Source: Spirosoma sp. KCTC 42546 (GTDB lineage: Bacteria > Bacteroidota > Bacteroidia > Cytophagales > Spirosomataceae). From it: 64,000 nucleotides of DNA. Positions 34,348 to 44,303 of this stretch are shown here, piece by piece. The stretch is from positions 5,126,501 through 5,190,500 of the forward strand of contig NZ_CP041360.1 in assembly GCF_006965485.1 (NCBI RefSeq), read 5' to 3'. The notes beneath the pieces were generated by a model, which did not search any database, was not told where the DNA came from, and saw nothing but the letters and a program-made list of their open reading frames with translations. Position 1 is the first letter of the stretch. Every line of letters begins with the position of its first letter. The position numbers and the translations under genes are program-made.

Positions 34348-35004
34348 CTAAAACTGCATCTCCGGAATCGTCCCCTCCACAATCAACCTACCTTCCGTAG
34401 CCTGCCGAACCTCCTCGATGGTTACACCGGGGGCAGTTTCCAGAAGTTTAAATCCACCTTCGGGGAGCACGTCTAGTACGGCCAGCTCTGTAATGATTTT
34501 CTTGACACAACGGAGTCCCGTCAGCGGTAAGGAGCAGGCTTTCAGGAGTTTCGATTGACCCGCTTTATTGACGTGTTGCATGGCCACAATGATATGTTTG
34601 GCCGAAGCCACCAGATCCATTGCCCCACCCATGCCTTTCACCATTTTGCCCGGAATTTTCCAGTTAGCAATATCGCCGGTTTCCGAGACTTCCATCGCCC
34701 CCAAAATCGTGAGGTCGACGTGCCCACCCCGAATCATCGCGAAGCTATCTACCGAACTAAACAGCGATGAACCCGGTAGCATCGTAACCGTCTGTTTGCC
34801 CGCATTGATCAGGTCAGGATCAACTTCATCTTCGGCAGGAAATGGCCCGATTCCCAGCAGTCCATTTTCAGATTGCAACACCACATTCATGCCATCAGGA
34901 ATGTAATTGGCCACCAATGTGGGAATGCCAATGCCCAGATTGACGTAATAGCCATCGCGAAGTTCCTGTGCAATTCGGCGGGCAATTTGATGTTTATCCA
35001 GCAT
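34348..35004 (-). CDS. scoB: 3-oxoacid CoA-transferase, subunit B
   Basis: Beta subunit of succinyl-CoA:3-ketoacid CoA-transferase, 218 residues. The catalytic glutamate is Glu46 in [28 protein letters not shown] and the glycine-rich [19 protein letters not shown] are family hallmarks. It begins 5 bp after the stop of subunit A. The enzyme activates acetoacetate or other oxoacids for catabolism or ketone use. Confidence 0.95.
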   Translation of the reverse strand: MLDKHQIARRIAQELRDGYYVNLGIGIPTLVANYIPDGMNVVLQSENGLLGIGPFPAEDEVDPDLINAGKQTVTMLPGSSLFSSVDSFAMIRGGHVDLTILGAMEVSETGDIANWKIPGKMVKGMGGAMDLVASAKHIIVAMQHVNKAGQSKLLKACSLPLTGLRCVKKIITELAVLDVLPEGGFKLLETAPGVTIEEVRQATEGRLIVEGTIPEMQF

Positions 35005-35009
35005 ATTAG

Positions 35010-35705
35010 TTACAATCTGACAGTCCGTTGTTCGATACGCTTTTCGTAGTTACTACCCTGAAAAATCCGGTGAACACAAATGCCCGGCGTATGAATCTGA
35101 TTAGGATCGAGTTCGCCAGCGGGTACCAGTTCTTCGACTTCGGCAATGGTGATGTGGCCCGCAGTCGCCATCATCGGGTTGAAATTGCGGGCGGTTCCTT
35201 TAAAAATCAAGTTGCCGGCTGTGTCGCCTTTCCAGGCTTTCACCAGTGAGAAGTCGGCTTTAAGCCAGCTTTCGAGCAGGTACTGCTTTCCATCAAACTC
35301 ACGAACTTCTTTTCCTTCAGCAACTTCGGTCCCCACACCAGCGGGGGTAAAAAACGCAGGAATGCCCGCGCCACCTGCCCGTATCCGTTCAGCCAGCGTG
35401 CCCTGTGGAATTAAATCAACGAGTAACTCGCCCGACAGCAATTGGCGTTCAAATTCCTGATTTTCACCCACATAGGACGAAATCATTTTTCGCACCTGCC
35501 TCGTTTTCAAGAGCATACCAATACCAAAATCGTCGACCCCCGCATTGTTTGAAATGCAGGTCAGATTTTTTACGCCCGTTCGGAGCAGAGCTGCAATACA
35601 GTTTTCGGGAATGCCACACAGGCCAAAACCACCCAGCATCAATATGGCTCCATCGGGAATATCGGCAACAGCCGCATCGGCCCCGGCTACTACTTTGTTT
35701 ATCAT
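35010..35705 (-). CDS. scoA: 3-oxoacid CoA-transferase, subunit A
   Basis: Alpha subunit, 231 residues, translated just before scoB. The [17 protein letters not shown] motif (CoA-binding) and [14 protein letters not shown] are diagnostic, with [22 protein letters not shown] near the C-terminus. The pair forms a cytoplasmic complex using succinyl-CoA as donor. A 274-bp gap to the divergent gene at 35980 holds AT-rich sequence for promoters in both directions. Confidence 0.95.
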   Translation of the reverse strand: MINKVVAGADAAVADIPDGAILMLGGFGLCGIPENCIAALLRTGVKNLTCISNNAGVDDFGIGMLLKTRQVRKMISSYVGENQEFERQLLSGELLVDLIPQGTLAERIRAGGAGIPAFFTPAGVGTEVAEGKEVREFDGKQYLLESWLKADFSLVKAWKGDTAGNLIFKGTARNFNPMMATAGHITIAEVEELVPAGELDPNQIHTPGICVHRIFQGSNYEKRIEQRTVRL

Positions 35706-35923
35706 TAGCTTACACGAATACCTGAGATTGAATTGGGGTAATTAATGCCACAATATAGCAAGACCACCAGCAAACAAACCTAAGGTTTCTGTGGATTTTA
35801 TAACCGCCCCTAGCAGTCAGTTGAAATTGTCTGTTTTAAGCCAAGTAGAAATTCATTTGGCCTGTTTTTTTAGATTAGAGCACAAATTCTCCCTGCAAAC
35901 ACTGTTTTCTGCGCCCTCTATAC

Positions 35924-35932
35924 TATCTTTTG
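35924..35932 (+). promoter_or_regulatory. Possible -7 box for the 36-47 kb operon
   Basis: TATCTTTTG resembles the TAnnTTTG box, 48 bp before the first gene of the operon; a TTTT stretch lies roughly 16-20 bp upstream. One-base spacing deviation makes this tentative. Confidence 0.3.
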
Positions 35933-35979
35933 CATCTGAATTGGCAACTTGAATGTTGCGTTTACGCTAACCAGGCTCT

Positions 35980-36705
35980 ATGCGGTATACGATACTGACC
36001 CTTTGTTTTATCTCACTAGCTACCCGAGCCGCCGGGCAGACTACCGCTCCAGACAGTTCATTTGTGCTGCTTGCCAAAGAACAAGCTGTCCGTTCATACG
36101 AGCAGGCTATGTATAAGCAGGAACATGTTTACGAAGGCAATGGGTACATTAACCATGATCACCGGATAAAAATCCATCCGTATTACCTTGTTGATAGTTT
36201 ACAGGCCGGAACAATCACCTATAATGACGTACACTATCATGATGTGCGTATGCTCTACGATATTGTTCGCGACGAACTCGCCATTCAACCACCCGAAGGA
36301 GGCTATCGGCTTCAGTTGAATAGCAACAAAATCAGTACGTTCACGATTGGGCAACACCAGTTTACCCGACTCATTGGGGATAGCGCCCTGGGCGTCCGTA
36401 CGGGCTTTTACGAGATCCTGTATAACGGAAAAGCAAAGGTGCTGGCTCACCGCGTAAAAACGGTTCATGAGGATATTTCCAGTGGGACATATAAAGCGGA
36501 CTACTTGTTCAAAGACCGATTTTATATCCAGAAAGAGGGCAATTACCATGAAGTGAAAACCAAAGGCTCTTTTCTGGCTTTGTTTCCCGACCAGGCAAAA
36601 GCATTACGAAAATACCTTCGCGCCAATCGACTTAAATTTAACGACGAACAACGCGAATCGGCTATTACCCAAGCGACTAAACGTTATGAGGAATTAACCC
36701 ACTAA
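35980..36705 (+). CDS. Secreted protein of unknown function
   Basis: A 241-residue protein with a signal peptide (MRYTILTLCFISLATRAAGQ) and no domain I recognise. The body has a beta-rich middle (GYRLQLNSNKISTFTIGQHQF, YEILYNGKAKVLAHR) and a basic helical end. It starts an operon with the TonB receptor that begins 2 bp after its stop. Similar small secreted proteins precede STN-type receptors in other Bacteroidota, an association recalled rather than checked. Confidence 0.75.
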   Translation: MRYTILTLCFISLATRAAGQTTAPDSSFVLLAKEQAVRSYEQAMYKQEHVYEGNGYINHDHRIKIHPYYLVDSLQAGTITYNDVHYHDVRMLYDIVRDELAIQPPEGGYRLQLNSNKISTFTIGQHQFTRLIGDSALGVRTGFYEILYNGKAKVLAHRVKTVHEDISSGTYKADYLFKDRFYIQKEGNYHEVKTKGSFLALFPDQAKALRKYLRANRLKFNDEQRESAITQATKRYEELTH

Positions 36706-36707
36706 CC

Positions 36708-39479
36708 ATGGTTTCATTTTACCGCACCATTTTCCTGGCCCTCCTATTCATTGGGTTTAGAGCAACCATTTATGCACAAAAACCCGTTGAAAAGCCTCTT
36801 CGGGGTACCTTTCAGAACCAGCGTTTTGAGCAGTTTGTGCAGGCGATTGAAACGCAAACACCCTACCGTTTTTTCTACAACGCAGCTGATGTAGATAGCC
36901 TGATCGTTGACATGCAGGTCGATAATCAGCCCCTGCGAACGGTACTCCAACAGCTTTTCAATGGAACCAAATACAGCTATGCAATTGATAGTCAGCAGCG
37001 GGTGTATATTACCGTTAACCGACTGATTCGTACCGAACTGCCCATTGGCTTCTTTCAGCGAGGAGGTACAAACGCTGGAGTTGACTCAACGTCAAGCGCC
37101 TATCTGACCGAAAGTCAGAAAAAATATATTGAACCTGAAACAAAGGTGTATGATATCGGGAAACGTACAAACCCCATCCGGCCGGGCCGTTCAACCATTG
37201 CGGGATTCGTACGGAACGTAGCCTCGGGCGAGCCAATTGTAGGGGCCGCCATTTATATTGAAAACCCACGAATTGGCACCGTCTCCGACCAGTTTGGGTA
37301 TTATTCGATTACACTGCCCCGCGGGCGACACGAGCTAAAAATACGCAGCATTGGCCTTAAGGACACCCGGCGCCGGATTATCCTCTATTCCGACGATAAG
37401 TTCAACATCGAGATGGAAGACGATGTGATTGCCCTGAAAGAGGTGGTCATTGAGGCCGAAAAGGACAAGAACATTTCGGGCCTCCAGATGGGTCAGGAGC
37501 GGGTGGATATCAAAAGCATCAAACAAGTTCCTACTGCCCTGGGCGAAGCCGATCTGCTCCGGGTTATCCAGACACTGCCGGGCGTAAAAACCGTAGGTGA
37601 AAGTTCAACAGGTCTTAACGTGCGCGGGGGCGCTACCGACCAGAATCTGATTCTGTACAACGACGCTCCAATTTATAACTCATCACACCTGTTCGGGTTT
37701 TTCTCCGCCTTCAATCCCGATATGATCAAGAGCGCCGAACTCTACAAAAGCGCCATTCCAGCGAAATTTGGCGGGCGGCTTTCGTCGGTGCTGGACGTAC
37801 AAACCCGCGACGGCAACAAAAAGAAGTTTGTTGGCTCGGGCGGCATTGGCTTGCTCACCGGTCGCCTGACACTCGAAGGGCCATTGATCAAAGATAAAAC
37901 CTCGTTCATTGCGGGCATTCGCACAACTTACTCCGACTGGTTGCTGAAACAGTTGCAAAATGCAGCCTATAAGAAAAGTGAGGCCCAATTTTACGACCTG
38001 AACCTGCACATTACGCACGAGATGAACGAACGAAATACGTTCTATCTGACGGGCTATTTGAGTAAGGACAAATTCAAACTAAACAGCGACACCGCCTACA
38101 GCTATCAGAATCAGACCGCTACCCTGAAGTGGAAACACATCATTAATAATAAGCTTTACAGCGTTTTTACGGGAAATTACAGCGGCTACAAATACAACGT
38201 ATCGAGCGATAAAAATCCGGTTAATGCTTATGATCTGGGCTTTTCCATTAATCAGTCGCAGTTGAAAGCCGATTTTAACTATTTCCCAACCAATCAGCAC
38301 ACCGTTGATTTTGGGATTAGTTCAACCTACTATAAACTTTCTCCCGGCAATTTTCAACCCAGGGGCAGTGAATCGCTCATTCTGCCCGACGTAGTACCTA
38401 CGGAGCAGGGGCTGGAGAGCGCTGTTTATATTGGCGACCGGTTCGATATCAGCCCTCGTCTGTCCATTAGCGCGGGGCTTCGGTATTCGTTCTATACCTA
38501 TTTAGGGCCAGGGTCGGTGTATCAGTATGTTCCGGGCCAGCCTAAAACGATTGATACCATTACCGATACGCTCAGCTACGAAAAAAATAAGGCGATTAGT
38601 AATTATAGTGGACCCGAGTACCGGTTTGCCATACGCTATGGGCTGTCGAACACGGCGTCGATAAAAGCCAGTTTCAACCGGACACGGCAGTACATCCAGA
38701 TGCTCTCGAATACAACGGTCATCTCGCCCACCGATATCTGGAAACTGAGCGACCCGAATGTTAAACCGCAGATTGGCGATCAGTATGCCATCGGGTTTTA
38801 CAAGAACAACCAGTCCAATACCATCGAAACATCGGTAGAAGCTTATTATAAAACCATGCAAAATCGGCTTGACTACCGGAGCGGGGCTTCGCTGATCCTG
38901 AATCATCACATCGAAACCGACGTGGTCAATGCCGAAGGAAAAGCCTATGGCATTGAGTTCCTGATCAAAAAAATGACGGGAAAACTCAATGGCTGGCTAA
39001 GCTACACCTACTCACGAACCTTGCTGCGCACTAATGATCAGCTTGGCAATGAGATCATTAACAAGGGAAGTTATTACCCCAGCAACTACGACAAACCGCA
39101 CGATGTTACGATGATTGGGAATTACAAGATCAATCGTCGATTTAGCATATCCCTTAATTTCACCTATAGCACCGGGCGGCCAATTACCTTACCGGTATCG
39201 AAATACGTATTGGATGGCTCACTCAGACTACTGTATTCAGAGCGCAATCAGTACCGGATTCCCGACTATTACCGCGCCGATCTGGCTATGAATATTGAAG
39301 GCAATCATAAAGTTAAAAAACTGGCGCACAGTTCGTGGACCGTTGCCATCTATAACCTAACCGGACGGCATAATGCCTATTCGGTGTATTTCAAGTCGGA
39401 GAATGGCCGGATCAACAGCTACCAGCTGTCTATTTTTGGCAATCCAATTCCGTCAGTTACGTATAATTTTAGGTTTTAA
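36708..39479 (+). CDS. STN-type TonB-dependent receptor
   Basis: Outer-membrane receptor of 923 residues. After the signal peptide comes an STN domain (about 33-105, TFQNQRFEQFVQAIETQTPYRF), a CarboxypepD_reg domain (about 163-245, IAGFVRNVASGEPIVGAAIY), then the plug (LRVIQTLPGVKTVGESSTGL, LNVRGGATDQNLILYNDAPIY) and barrel, ending PIPSVTYNFRF. There is no SusD partner; two DUF4249 lipoproteins follow instead. An STN domain normally signals to FecR, but no FecR/sigma gene is adjacent, so signalling is elsewhere or lost. Substrate unknown. Confidence 0.93.
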   Translation: MVSFYRTIFLALLFIGFRATIYAQKPVEKPLRGTFQNQRFEQFVQAIETQTPYRFFYNAADVDSLIVDMQVDNQPLRTVLQQLFNGTKYSYAIDSQQRVYITVNRLIRTELPIGFFQRGGTNAGVDSTSSAYLTESQKKYIEPETKVYDIGKRTNPIRPGRSTIAGFVRNVASGEPIVGAAIYIENPRIGTVSDQFGYYSITLPRGRHELKIRSIGLKDTRRRIILYSDDKFNIEMEDDVIALKEVVIEAEKDKNISGLQMGQERVDIKSIKQVPTALGEADLLRVIQTLPGVKTVGESSTGLNVRGGATDQNLILYNDAPIYNSSHLFGFFSAFNPDMIKSAELYKSAIPAKFGGRLSSVLDVQTRDGNKKKFVGSGGIGLLTGRLTLEGPLIKDKTSFIAGIRTTYSDWLLKQLQNAAYKKSEAQFYDLNLHITHEMNERNTFYLTGYLSKDKFKLNSDTAYSYQNQTATLKWKHIINNKLYSVFTGNYSGYKYNVSSDKNPVNAYDLGFSINQSQLKADFNYFPTNQHTVDFGISSTYYKLSPGNFQPRGSESLILPDVVPTEQGLESAVYIGDRFDISPRLSISAGLRYSFYTYLGPGSVYQYVPGQPKTIDTITDTLSYEKNKAISNYSGPEYRFAIRYGLSNTASIKASFNRTRQYIQMLSNTTVISPTDIWKLSDPNVKPQIGDQYAIGFYKNNQSNTIETSVEAYYKTMQNRLDYRSGASLILNHHIETDVVNAEGKAYGIEFLIKKMTGKLNGWLSYTYSRTLLRTNDQLGNEIINKGSYYPSNYDKPHDVTMIGNYKINRRFSISLNFTYSTGRPITLPVSKYVLDGSLRLLYSERNQYRIPDYYRADLAMNIEGNHKVKKLAHSSWTVAIYNLTGRHNAYSVYFKSENGRINSYQLSIFGNPIPSVTYNFRF

Positions 39480-39482
39480 GTT

Positions 39483-40604
39483 ATGGGATTTAAACACACG
39501 TCTATAAAATTCCTGGCCTGGCTTCTGGTTCTGCTGGTAAGTGGGTGCGTTGACCCCTATCGGCCACCCGAAATTACGTCGCCCGCCAGCTATTTAGTGG
39601 TGAATGGCTTCTTCAATAGTGCAGCCGGAACCACCACAACGATCCAGTTATCGCGTACCCAAAACCTGGCCGATCCTAAAGCCCCGTCGGCCGAAACCAA
39701 GGCGATAGTCACCATTGAGAGCGCCCATAAAGACATTTATACCCTGAAAGAAGGTACGGTTGGATCCTATACACTTACCGGCGTAATACCCGTAGCCAAT
39801 GAAACGTATCGACTGCATGTTAAGACGACGAAAGGGACGGAGTATTATTCCGATTACGTGCCCGTACTAACAACCCCGCCTATCGACAGTATTACCTGGC
39901 ATCCGGACAACGAAGGGTTGCAAATCAATGTGAACACCCACGATCCGAAAAATAATACGCGCTATTACCGGTATGAGTATGAGAGCACCTGGGAGTATTA
40001 TTCTGAATACACATCATCGTTTGAGATCAAGAACAATAAGATTGTTGATCGTACAGAGAGCGTCTTTCAATGCTGGGGAAGTGAGAACTCGTCTACGATC
40101 ATTACAACAACAACCAATCGACTGAGTCAGGATGTTGTCAGTCAGTTCCCGATCACGCACATACCCAGCACTTCACTTAAACTACAAAGCAAATACAGCA
40201 TTCTGATTCGTCAGTTTGGGCTAAGTCAGGAGGGATTCAACTATTATGACCAGCTAGCCAAAATAACGCAAAGCATTGGTTCCATTTTTGACCCACAACC
40301 CTCACAAATTACCGGCAACATTCACTCATCGGTAAACGATGGTGACCTTGTGCTGGGCTTTTTTCGGGTCGGAACCGTCGAAAGTAAACGCATATTCATT
40401 CGTAAAGCGCAGTTGCCTGCCTGGTATACCAACAACGGTCTGGGGAGTTGTGTAGTCGACACAATGAGCACCGGCGACGTGCTCAAAGAGCAACCCGGTA
40501 TTATTAGTCTTTTAGTACCAGGCCAATACCTGACAACCAGTGAGCCTTGTCTTGATTGCCGCCTACGGGGAGGAGTCATCAAAAAACCTGATTTCTGGGA
40601 GTAG
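39483..40604 (+). CDS. DUF4249 lipoprotein, copy 1
   Basis: A 373-residue lipoprotein (LLVLLVSGC, Cys22) beginning VDPYRPPEITSPASYLVVNG, the DUF4249 signature. Family function is unknown; such proteins usually accompany STN-type TonB receptors and could be surface lids or scaffolds. It starts 3 bp after the receptor stop. It is closely similar, residue by residue, to the next gene. Confidence 0.88.
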   Translation: MGFKHTSIKFLAWLLVLLVSGCVDPYRPPEITSPASYLVVNGFFNSAAGTTTTIQLSRTQNLADPKAPSAETKAIVTIESAHKDIYTLKEGTVGSYTLTGVIPVANETYRLHVKTTKGTEYYSDYVPVLTTPPIDSITWHPDNEGLQINVNTHDPKNNTRYYRYEYESTWEYYSEYTSSFEIKNNKIVDRTESVFQCWGSENSSTIITTTTNRLSQDVVSQFPITHIPSTSLKLQSKYSILIRQFGLSQEGFNYYDQLAKITQSIGSIFDPQPSQITGNIHSSVNDGDLVLGFFRVGTVESKRIFIRKAQLPAWYTNNGLGSCVVDTMSTGDVLKEQPGIISLLVPGQYLTTSEPCLDCRLRGGVIKKPDFWE

Positions 40605-40619
40605 ATAACTGAGTTTTTT

Positions 40620-40688
40620 TAAACACAGAGACACAGAGAATTAAATTACTGATTTTTAACTCCTTAATTCTCTGTGTCTCTGTGTTTA
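40620..40688. repeat. Perfect 25-bp dyad at the DUF4249 duplication junction
   Basis: Arms 40620-40644 and 40664-40688 are exact reverse complements built of ACACAGAG iterations, with a 19-nt centre. It occupies the only real gap (100 bp) in an operon whose other junctions are 0-3 bp or overlapping. Confidence 0.88.
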
Positions 40689-40704
40689 AAATCAACTTTA
40701 AAAA

Positions 40705-41823
40705 ATGACAAAAAACAGGTACATAAACGGGATTTCATGGGCAATGCTCCTGCTGGTTGGCGGGTGTGTTGATCCATATCGCCCACCTGAAATCACTTCC
40801 CCTGCCAGCTATTTAGTGGTGAATGGGTTCTTTAATAGTGCAGCCGGAACCACCACAACGATTCAGTTAACACGCACCCAGAATCTAACCGATACGAAAG
40901 TACCTACCGCCGAAACCAAGGCAGTGGTCACCATCGAGAGTCAGAACAAGAGCACCTATACACTCAAAGAAGGTACCGTTGGCTCGTATACACTAACTGG
41001 CGTAACGCCTGCTGTAGGCGAAAGCTATAGGCTTCATATCAAGACCACGTCGGGAGGTGATTACTATTCCGACTACGTGCCGGTTATACCAACGCCACCC
41101 ATCGATAGCATTAGCTGGTATCCCGACAACGAGGGATTACAGATCAATGTAAATACCCACGACCCCAAAAACAACACCCGCTATTACCGCTGGGAATATG
41201 ACCAGACCTGGGAATACAATTCGGTTTATACCTCGGCGTTTGAGATCCTGAATAACAAGATTGTTGATCGTACCGCGAGTGTATTTCGCTGCTGGGGCAG
41301 CGAAAATTCGTCCAACATCGTATTGGCAACAACATCGCGGCTCAGTCAGGACATTGTCAGCCAGTTTCCCCTAATTCACCTTCCGAGTACGTCTGATCGA
41401 CTGAGTGTCAGATACAGTATTCTGGTTAGGCAGTTTGCGCTGAGTCAGGAAGGGTACAACTATTATGATCAGTTGGCCAAAATAACCCAGAGTATCGGCT
41501 CTATTTTCGATCCGCAACCTTCTCAGATTACGGGCAACATTCATTCGCAGTCCGACGGAACTAATCTGGTGCTGGGCTTTTTCCGGGTCGGAACCGTCGA
41601 AAGCAAGCGCATTTTCATTAACAAATCGCAATTGCCACCCTGGTATCCCAATTCAGGGGTGGGAAGTTGTGATATCGATACCCTGAGTGGTGGCGATATA
41701 CTACGAGACCGGCCCGGTATTATTGATCGGTATTCGCCTGGTTTATACCTCACTACCAATGAAGCCTGCCTCGATTGTCGTTTACGGGGCGGGGTGATCA
41801 AAAAACCTGATTTCTGGGAATGA
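40705..41823 (+). CDS. DUF4249 lipoprotein, copy 2
   Basis: A 372-residue lipoprotein (LLLVGGC, Cys21), tandem paralogue of the previous gene. Long identical segments include VDPYRPPEITSPASYLVVNG, LQINVNTHDPKNNTRYYR, FDPQPSQITGNIHS and LDCRLRGGVIKKPDFWE. Differences are mostly conservative, so the duplication is recent or maintained by conversion. Its stop overlaps the ATG of the next frame (41820-41823). Confidence 0.88.
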   Translation: MTKNRYINGISWAMLLLVGGCVDPYRPPEITSPASYLVVNGFFNSAAGTTTTIQLTRTQNLTDTKVPTAETKAVVTIESQNKSTYTLKEGTVGSYTLTGVTPAVGESYRLHIKTTSGGDYYSDYVPVIPTPPIDSISWYPDNEGLQINVNTHDPKNNTRYYRWEYDQTWEYNSVYTSAFEILNNKIVDRTASVFRCWGSENSSNIVLATTSRLSQDIVSQFPLIHLPSTSDRLSVRYSILVRQFALSQEGYNYYDQLAKITQSIGSIFDPQPSQITGNIHSQSDGTNLVLGFFRVGTVESKRIFINKSQLPPWYPNSGVGSCDIDTLSGGDILRDRPGIIDRYSPGLYLTTNEACLDCRLRGGVIKKPDFWE

Positions 41824-44285
41824 TACGATTTAGAACTAGCCATGCCATGCACATCATCCACCAGCCCAGTATGACAACAAAGATACTTCTGCATAGTACC
41901 AGAGACCTACTGGCTGGCCTGTTGCTATTGACCAGCCTGGGCAGTTTCGGCCAGTCGGCGGAATCTGCGAATGCTCTGGTACAATCCTTTGATACCTACC
42001 GCAGGCAGGCACTACAGGAGAAATTGTTTGTCCACACGGATCAGGGCTTTTATCTGGTCGGTGAGACACTCTGGTTTAAGGCCTATTATGTGGATGGCTC
42101 ACTCCATCAGCCGCTCGACCTGAGTAAAGTTGCTTACGTTGACTTGCTGGATACAGACCAAAAGTCCGTTCTGCAAACCAAAGTTGCGCTGGCCGCTGGC
42201 GGTGGAAATGGGAGCATTTTCCTACCGGCCTCCCTTAATTCGGGAACGTATCGGTTGCGGGCTTACACCAACTGGATGAAGAATTTTAGTGCCGATTTCT
42301 TCTTCGAAAAAAAACTAACGATCGTTAATCCATTTAAGCCGTTAGGTCTACCCCTGTCACCCCAGGTACCGGACTACGACATCCAGTTTTTCCCGGAAGG
42401 TGGTAATCTTGTGCAGGGCCTGACGAGCAATGTGGCCTTTAAGGTAGCCGATGCCGCCGGCCGGGGAGCCAATATGCGGGGCTGGGTCCTGAACGGGCAG
42501 AACGATACCCTTTCCCGCTTTACCACGCATCAATTTGGAATTGGCACGTTCGCGATAAAACCATCAGAGAATACAACGTATAAAGTCCTCTTCCGCGACG
42601 ATAAAGGTCGGACTGTTACCCGTTCGTTACCTGCCATACAACCGCAGGGCTACACGATGAGACTAGAAGACAGCGGTGCCGATCAGTTAAAAATCACCGT
42701 GGCAACTACCCTTGACGCGCCCTCTTCGGTTTATCTGTTTGCCCACACCCGCCAGGTCATTAAAGCGGCAGAAATGCGGTCTATTCAACGCGAGACCACG
42801 TTTTTACTCGACAAAAAAGCCCTTGGTGAAGGTGTTTCGCACCTGACAATTTTTAGTGCCGACCGAAAGCCGGTTTGTGAGCGGTTGTACTTCAAACGAC
42901 CCGCCCAACAATTTACCCTCGCGCTGAAACCCGATCAGAACCAGTATGCCACCCGAGCCAGGGTAAGCATCGACGCTTCGGTGCTGGCTCCAGCCACAAA
43001 AACCAGTCAGGCCGCCCTCTCCATGGCCGTCTATCGGATCGATTCGCTGGCCCCGGTCGGTTCAGGAACCATCCTGAGTTACTTATGGATGACCTCCGAT
43101 TTGCAGGGCACTATCGAATCGCCGGAATACTACCTCCAGCCCGAAACAGCCGAAATTGCTCAGGCAACTGATAATTTGATGCTGACGCACGGCTGGCGCC
43201 GGTTTCGTTGGAACGATGTATTGTCAACCCAGCCGAAGCCAGTGGTCCGCTTTATTCCCGAACACAATGGCGCGCTCGTTCAGGGGACCGTAACCGATCC
43301 GGGTACAGGGAAACCCATGCCCAATATACAGACCTATTTATCGACACCTGGCAAACCCGTTCGACTCTATGTGTCCCGCTCCGATACGGCGGGACGTATC
43401 AAGTTTGAAATGCAGGATTTCTACGGGCCCAAAACGCTTATCGTTCAAACAAACCCAGCAGATAGCCTTGCCAGGCTGACGATAAACAGTCCGTTTGCCG
43501 ATGCCCCTCCGGCCAAACCACTCCCTGAACCTGCGATTACAGAAGCACAGGCCGACCAGTTGCTGAACCGTAGTGTGGCCATGCAGGTGCAGTCAACCTA
43601 TTGGGGTGATCGTGCCATTCAATATAGCTATCCGGCGGTTGACAGTGCGGCATTTTACGGTCCTCCCAGCGAATCGTACCTTCTCGATGTCTATACGCGA
43701 TTTCCCCGTATGGAAGAGGTTCTTCGGGAGTATGTGCTGGGGGTAATGCCTCGAAAACGACAGGGGCATTTCCGCCTGAATGTATTGAATGGGCCTTACA
43801 GAGCCATTTTTGAAAACGAGCCGCTGGTACTGATGGATGGCGTACCCGTGTTCGACATGGATAAGGTTATTGAATTCAGTCCTTTGAAAATAAAGCAGTT
43901 GGATGTAGTCACTAACTACTATTACCTGAGTCCATTCCTGTTTCATGGCATCATCAGCTTTATGACCTACAAAGGCGATTTAGCGGGCTTTCCGCTAGAT
44001 ACTCGTCTGGTAAAGGTAGACTATGATGGCCTGCAACTTCAGCGTGAATTTTACGCACCCCGCTACGACCGAACCCCAACCAAACAGACCAGCCGCCTGC
44101 CCGATGCCCGAACGCTTCTGTATTGGAATCCAAGCCTGCAAACCAACACACAGGGAAAAGGTCGGGTTGAATTTTACACCTCCGATCAGGTCGGCACCTA
44201 TCTCGTAGAGGTCAACGGATTAACCAAAGACGGGGTTGCCGGGAGCCAGCGGGTTATGTTTACCGTACTAAACACGCCGAAGTAG
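41820..44285 (+). CDS. MG2-domain large secreted protein with plug-like C-terminus
   Basis: Up to 821 residues. ATG 41820 overlaps the preceding stop (ATGA); ATG 41871 (MTTKILLHSTRD) would place the signal peptide (LLAGLLLLTSLGSFGQ) more normally, and is an equally good start. The macroglobulin-like MG2 segment is KLFVHTDQGFYLVGETLWFKAY and onward. The C-terminal part resembles a TonB-receptor plug (PLVLMDGVPVFDMDKVIEF), then an alpha-2-macroglobulin-like fibre end (GRVEFYTSDQVGTYLVEVNG). Proteins of this type are common next to Bacteroidota receptors; mechanism unknown. Confidence 0.8.
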   Translation: MIRFRTSHAMHIIHQPSMTTKILLHSTRDLLAGLLLLTSLGSFGQSAESANALVQSFDTYRRQALQEKLFVHTDQGFYLVGETLWFKAYYVDGSLHQPLDLSKVAYVDLLDTDQKSVLQTKVALAAGGGNGSIFLPASLNSGTYRLRAYTNWMKNFSADFFFEKKLTIVNPFKPLGLPLSPQVPDYDIQFFPEGGNLVQGLTSNVAFKVADAAGRGANMRGWVLNGQNDTLSRFTTHQFGIGTFAIKPSENTTYKVLFRDDKGRTVTRSLPAIQPQGYTMRLEDSGADQLKITVATTLDAPSSVYLFAHTRQVIKAAEMRSIQRETTFLLDKKALGEGVSHLTIFSADRKPVCERLYFKRPAQQFTLALKPDQNQYATRARVSIDASVLAPATKTSQAALSMAVYRIDSLAPVGSGTILSYLWMTSDLQGTIESPEYYLQPETAEIAQATDNLMLTHGWRRFRWNDVLSTQPKPVVRFIPEHNGALVQGTVTDPGTGKPMPNIQTYLSTPGKPVRLYVSRSDTAGRIKFEMQDFYGPKTLIVQTNPADSLARLTINSPFADAPPAKPLPEPAITEAQADQLLNRSVAMQVQSTYWGDRAIQYSYPAVDSAAFYGPPSESYLLDVYTRFPRMEEVLREYVLGVMPRKRQGHFRLNVLNGPYRAIFENEPLVLMDGVPVFDMDKVIEFSPLKIKQLDVVTNYYYLSPFLFHGIISFMTYKGDLAGFPLDTRLVKVDYDGLQLQREFYAPRYDRTPTKQTSRLPDARTLLYWNPSLQTNTQGKGRVEFYTSDQVGTYLVEVNGLTKDGVAGSQRVMFTVLNTPK

Positions 44286-44303
44286 GTGAGTACAGTAAGA
44301 ATT

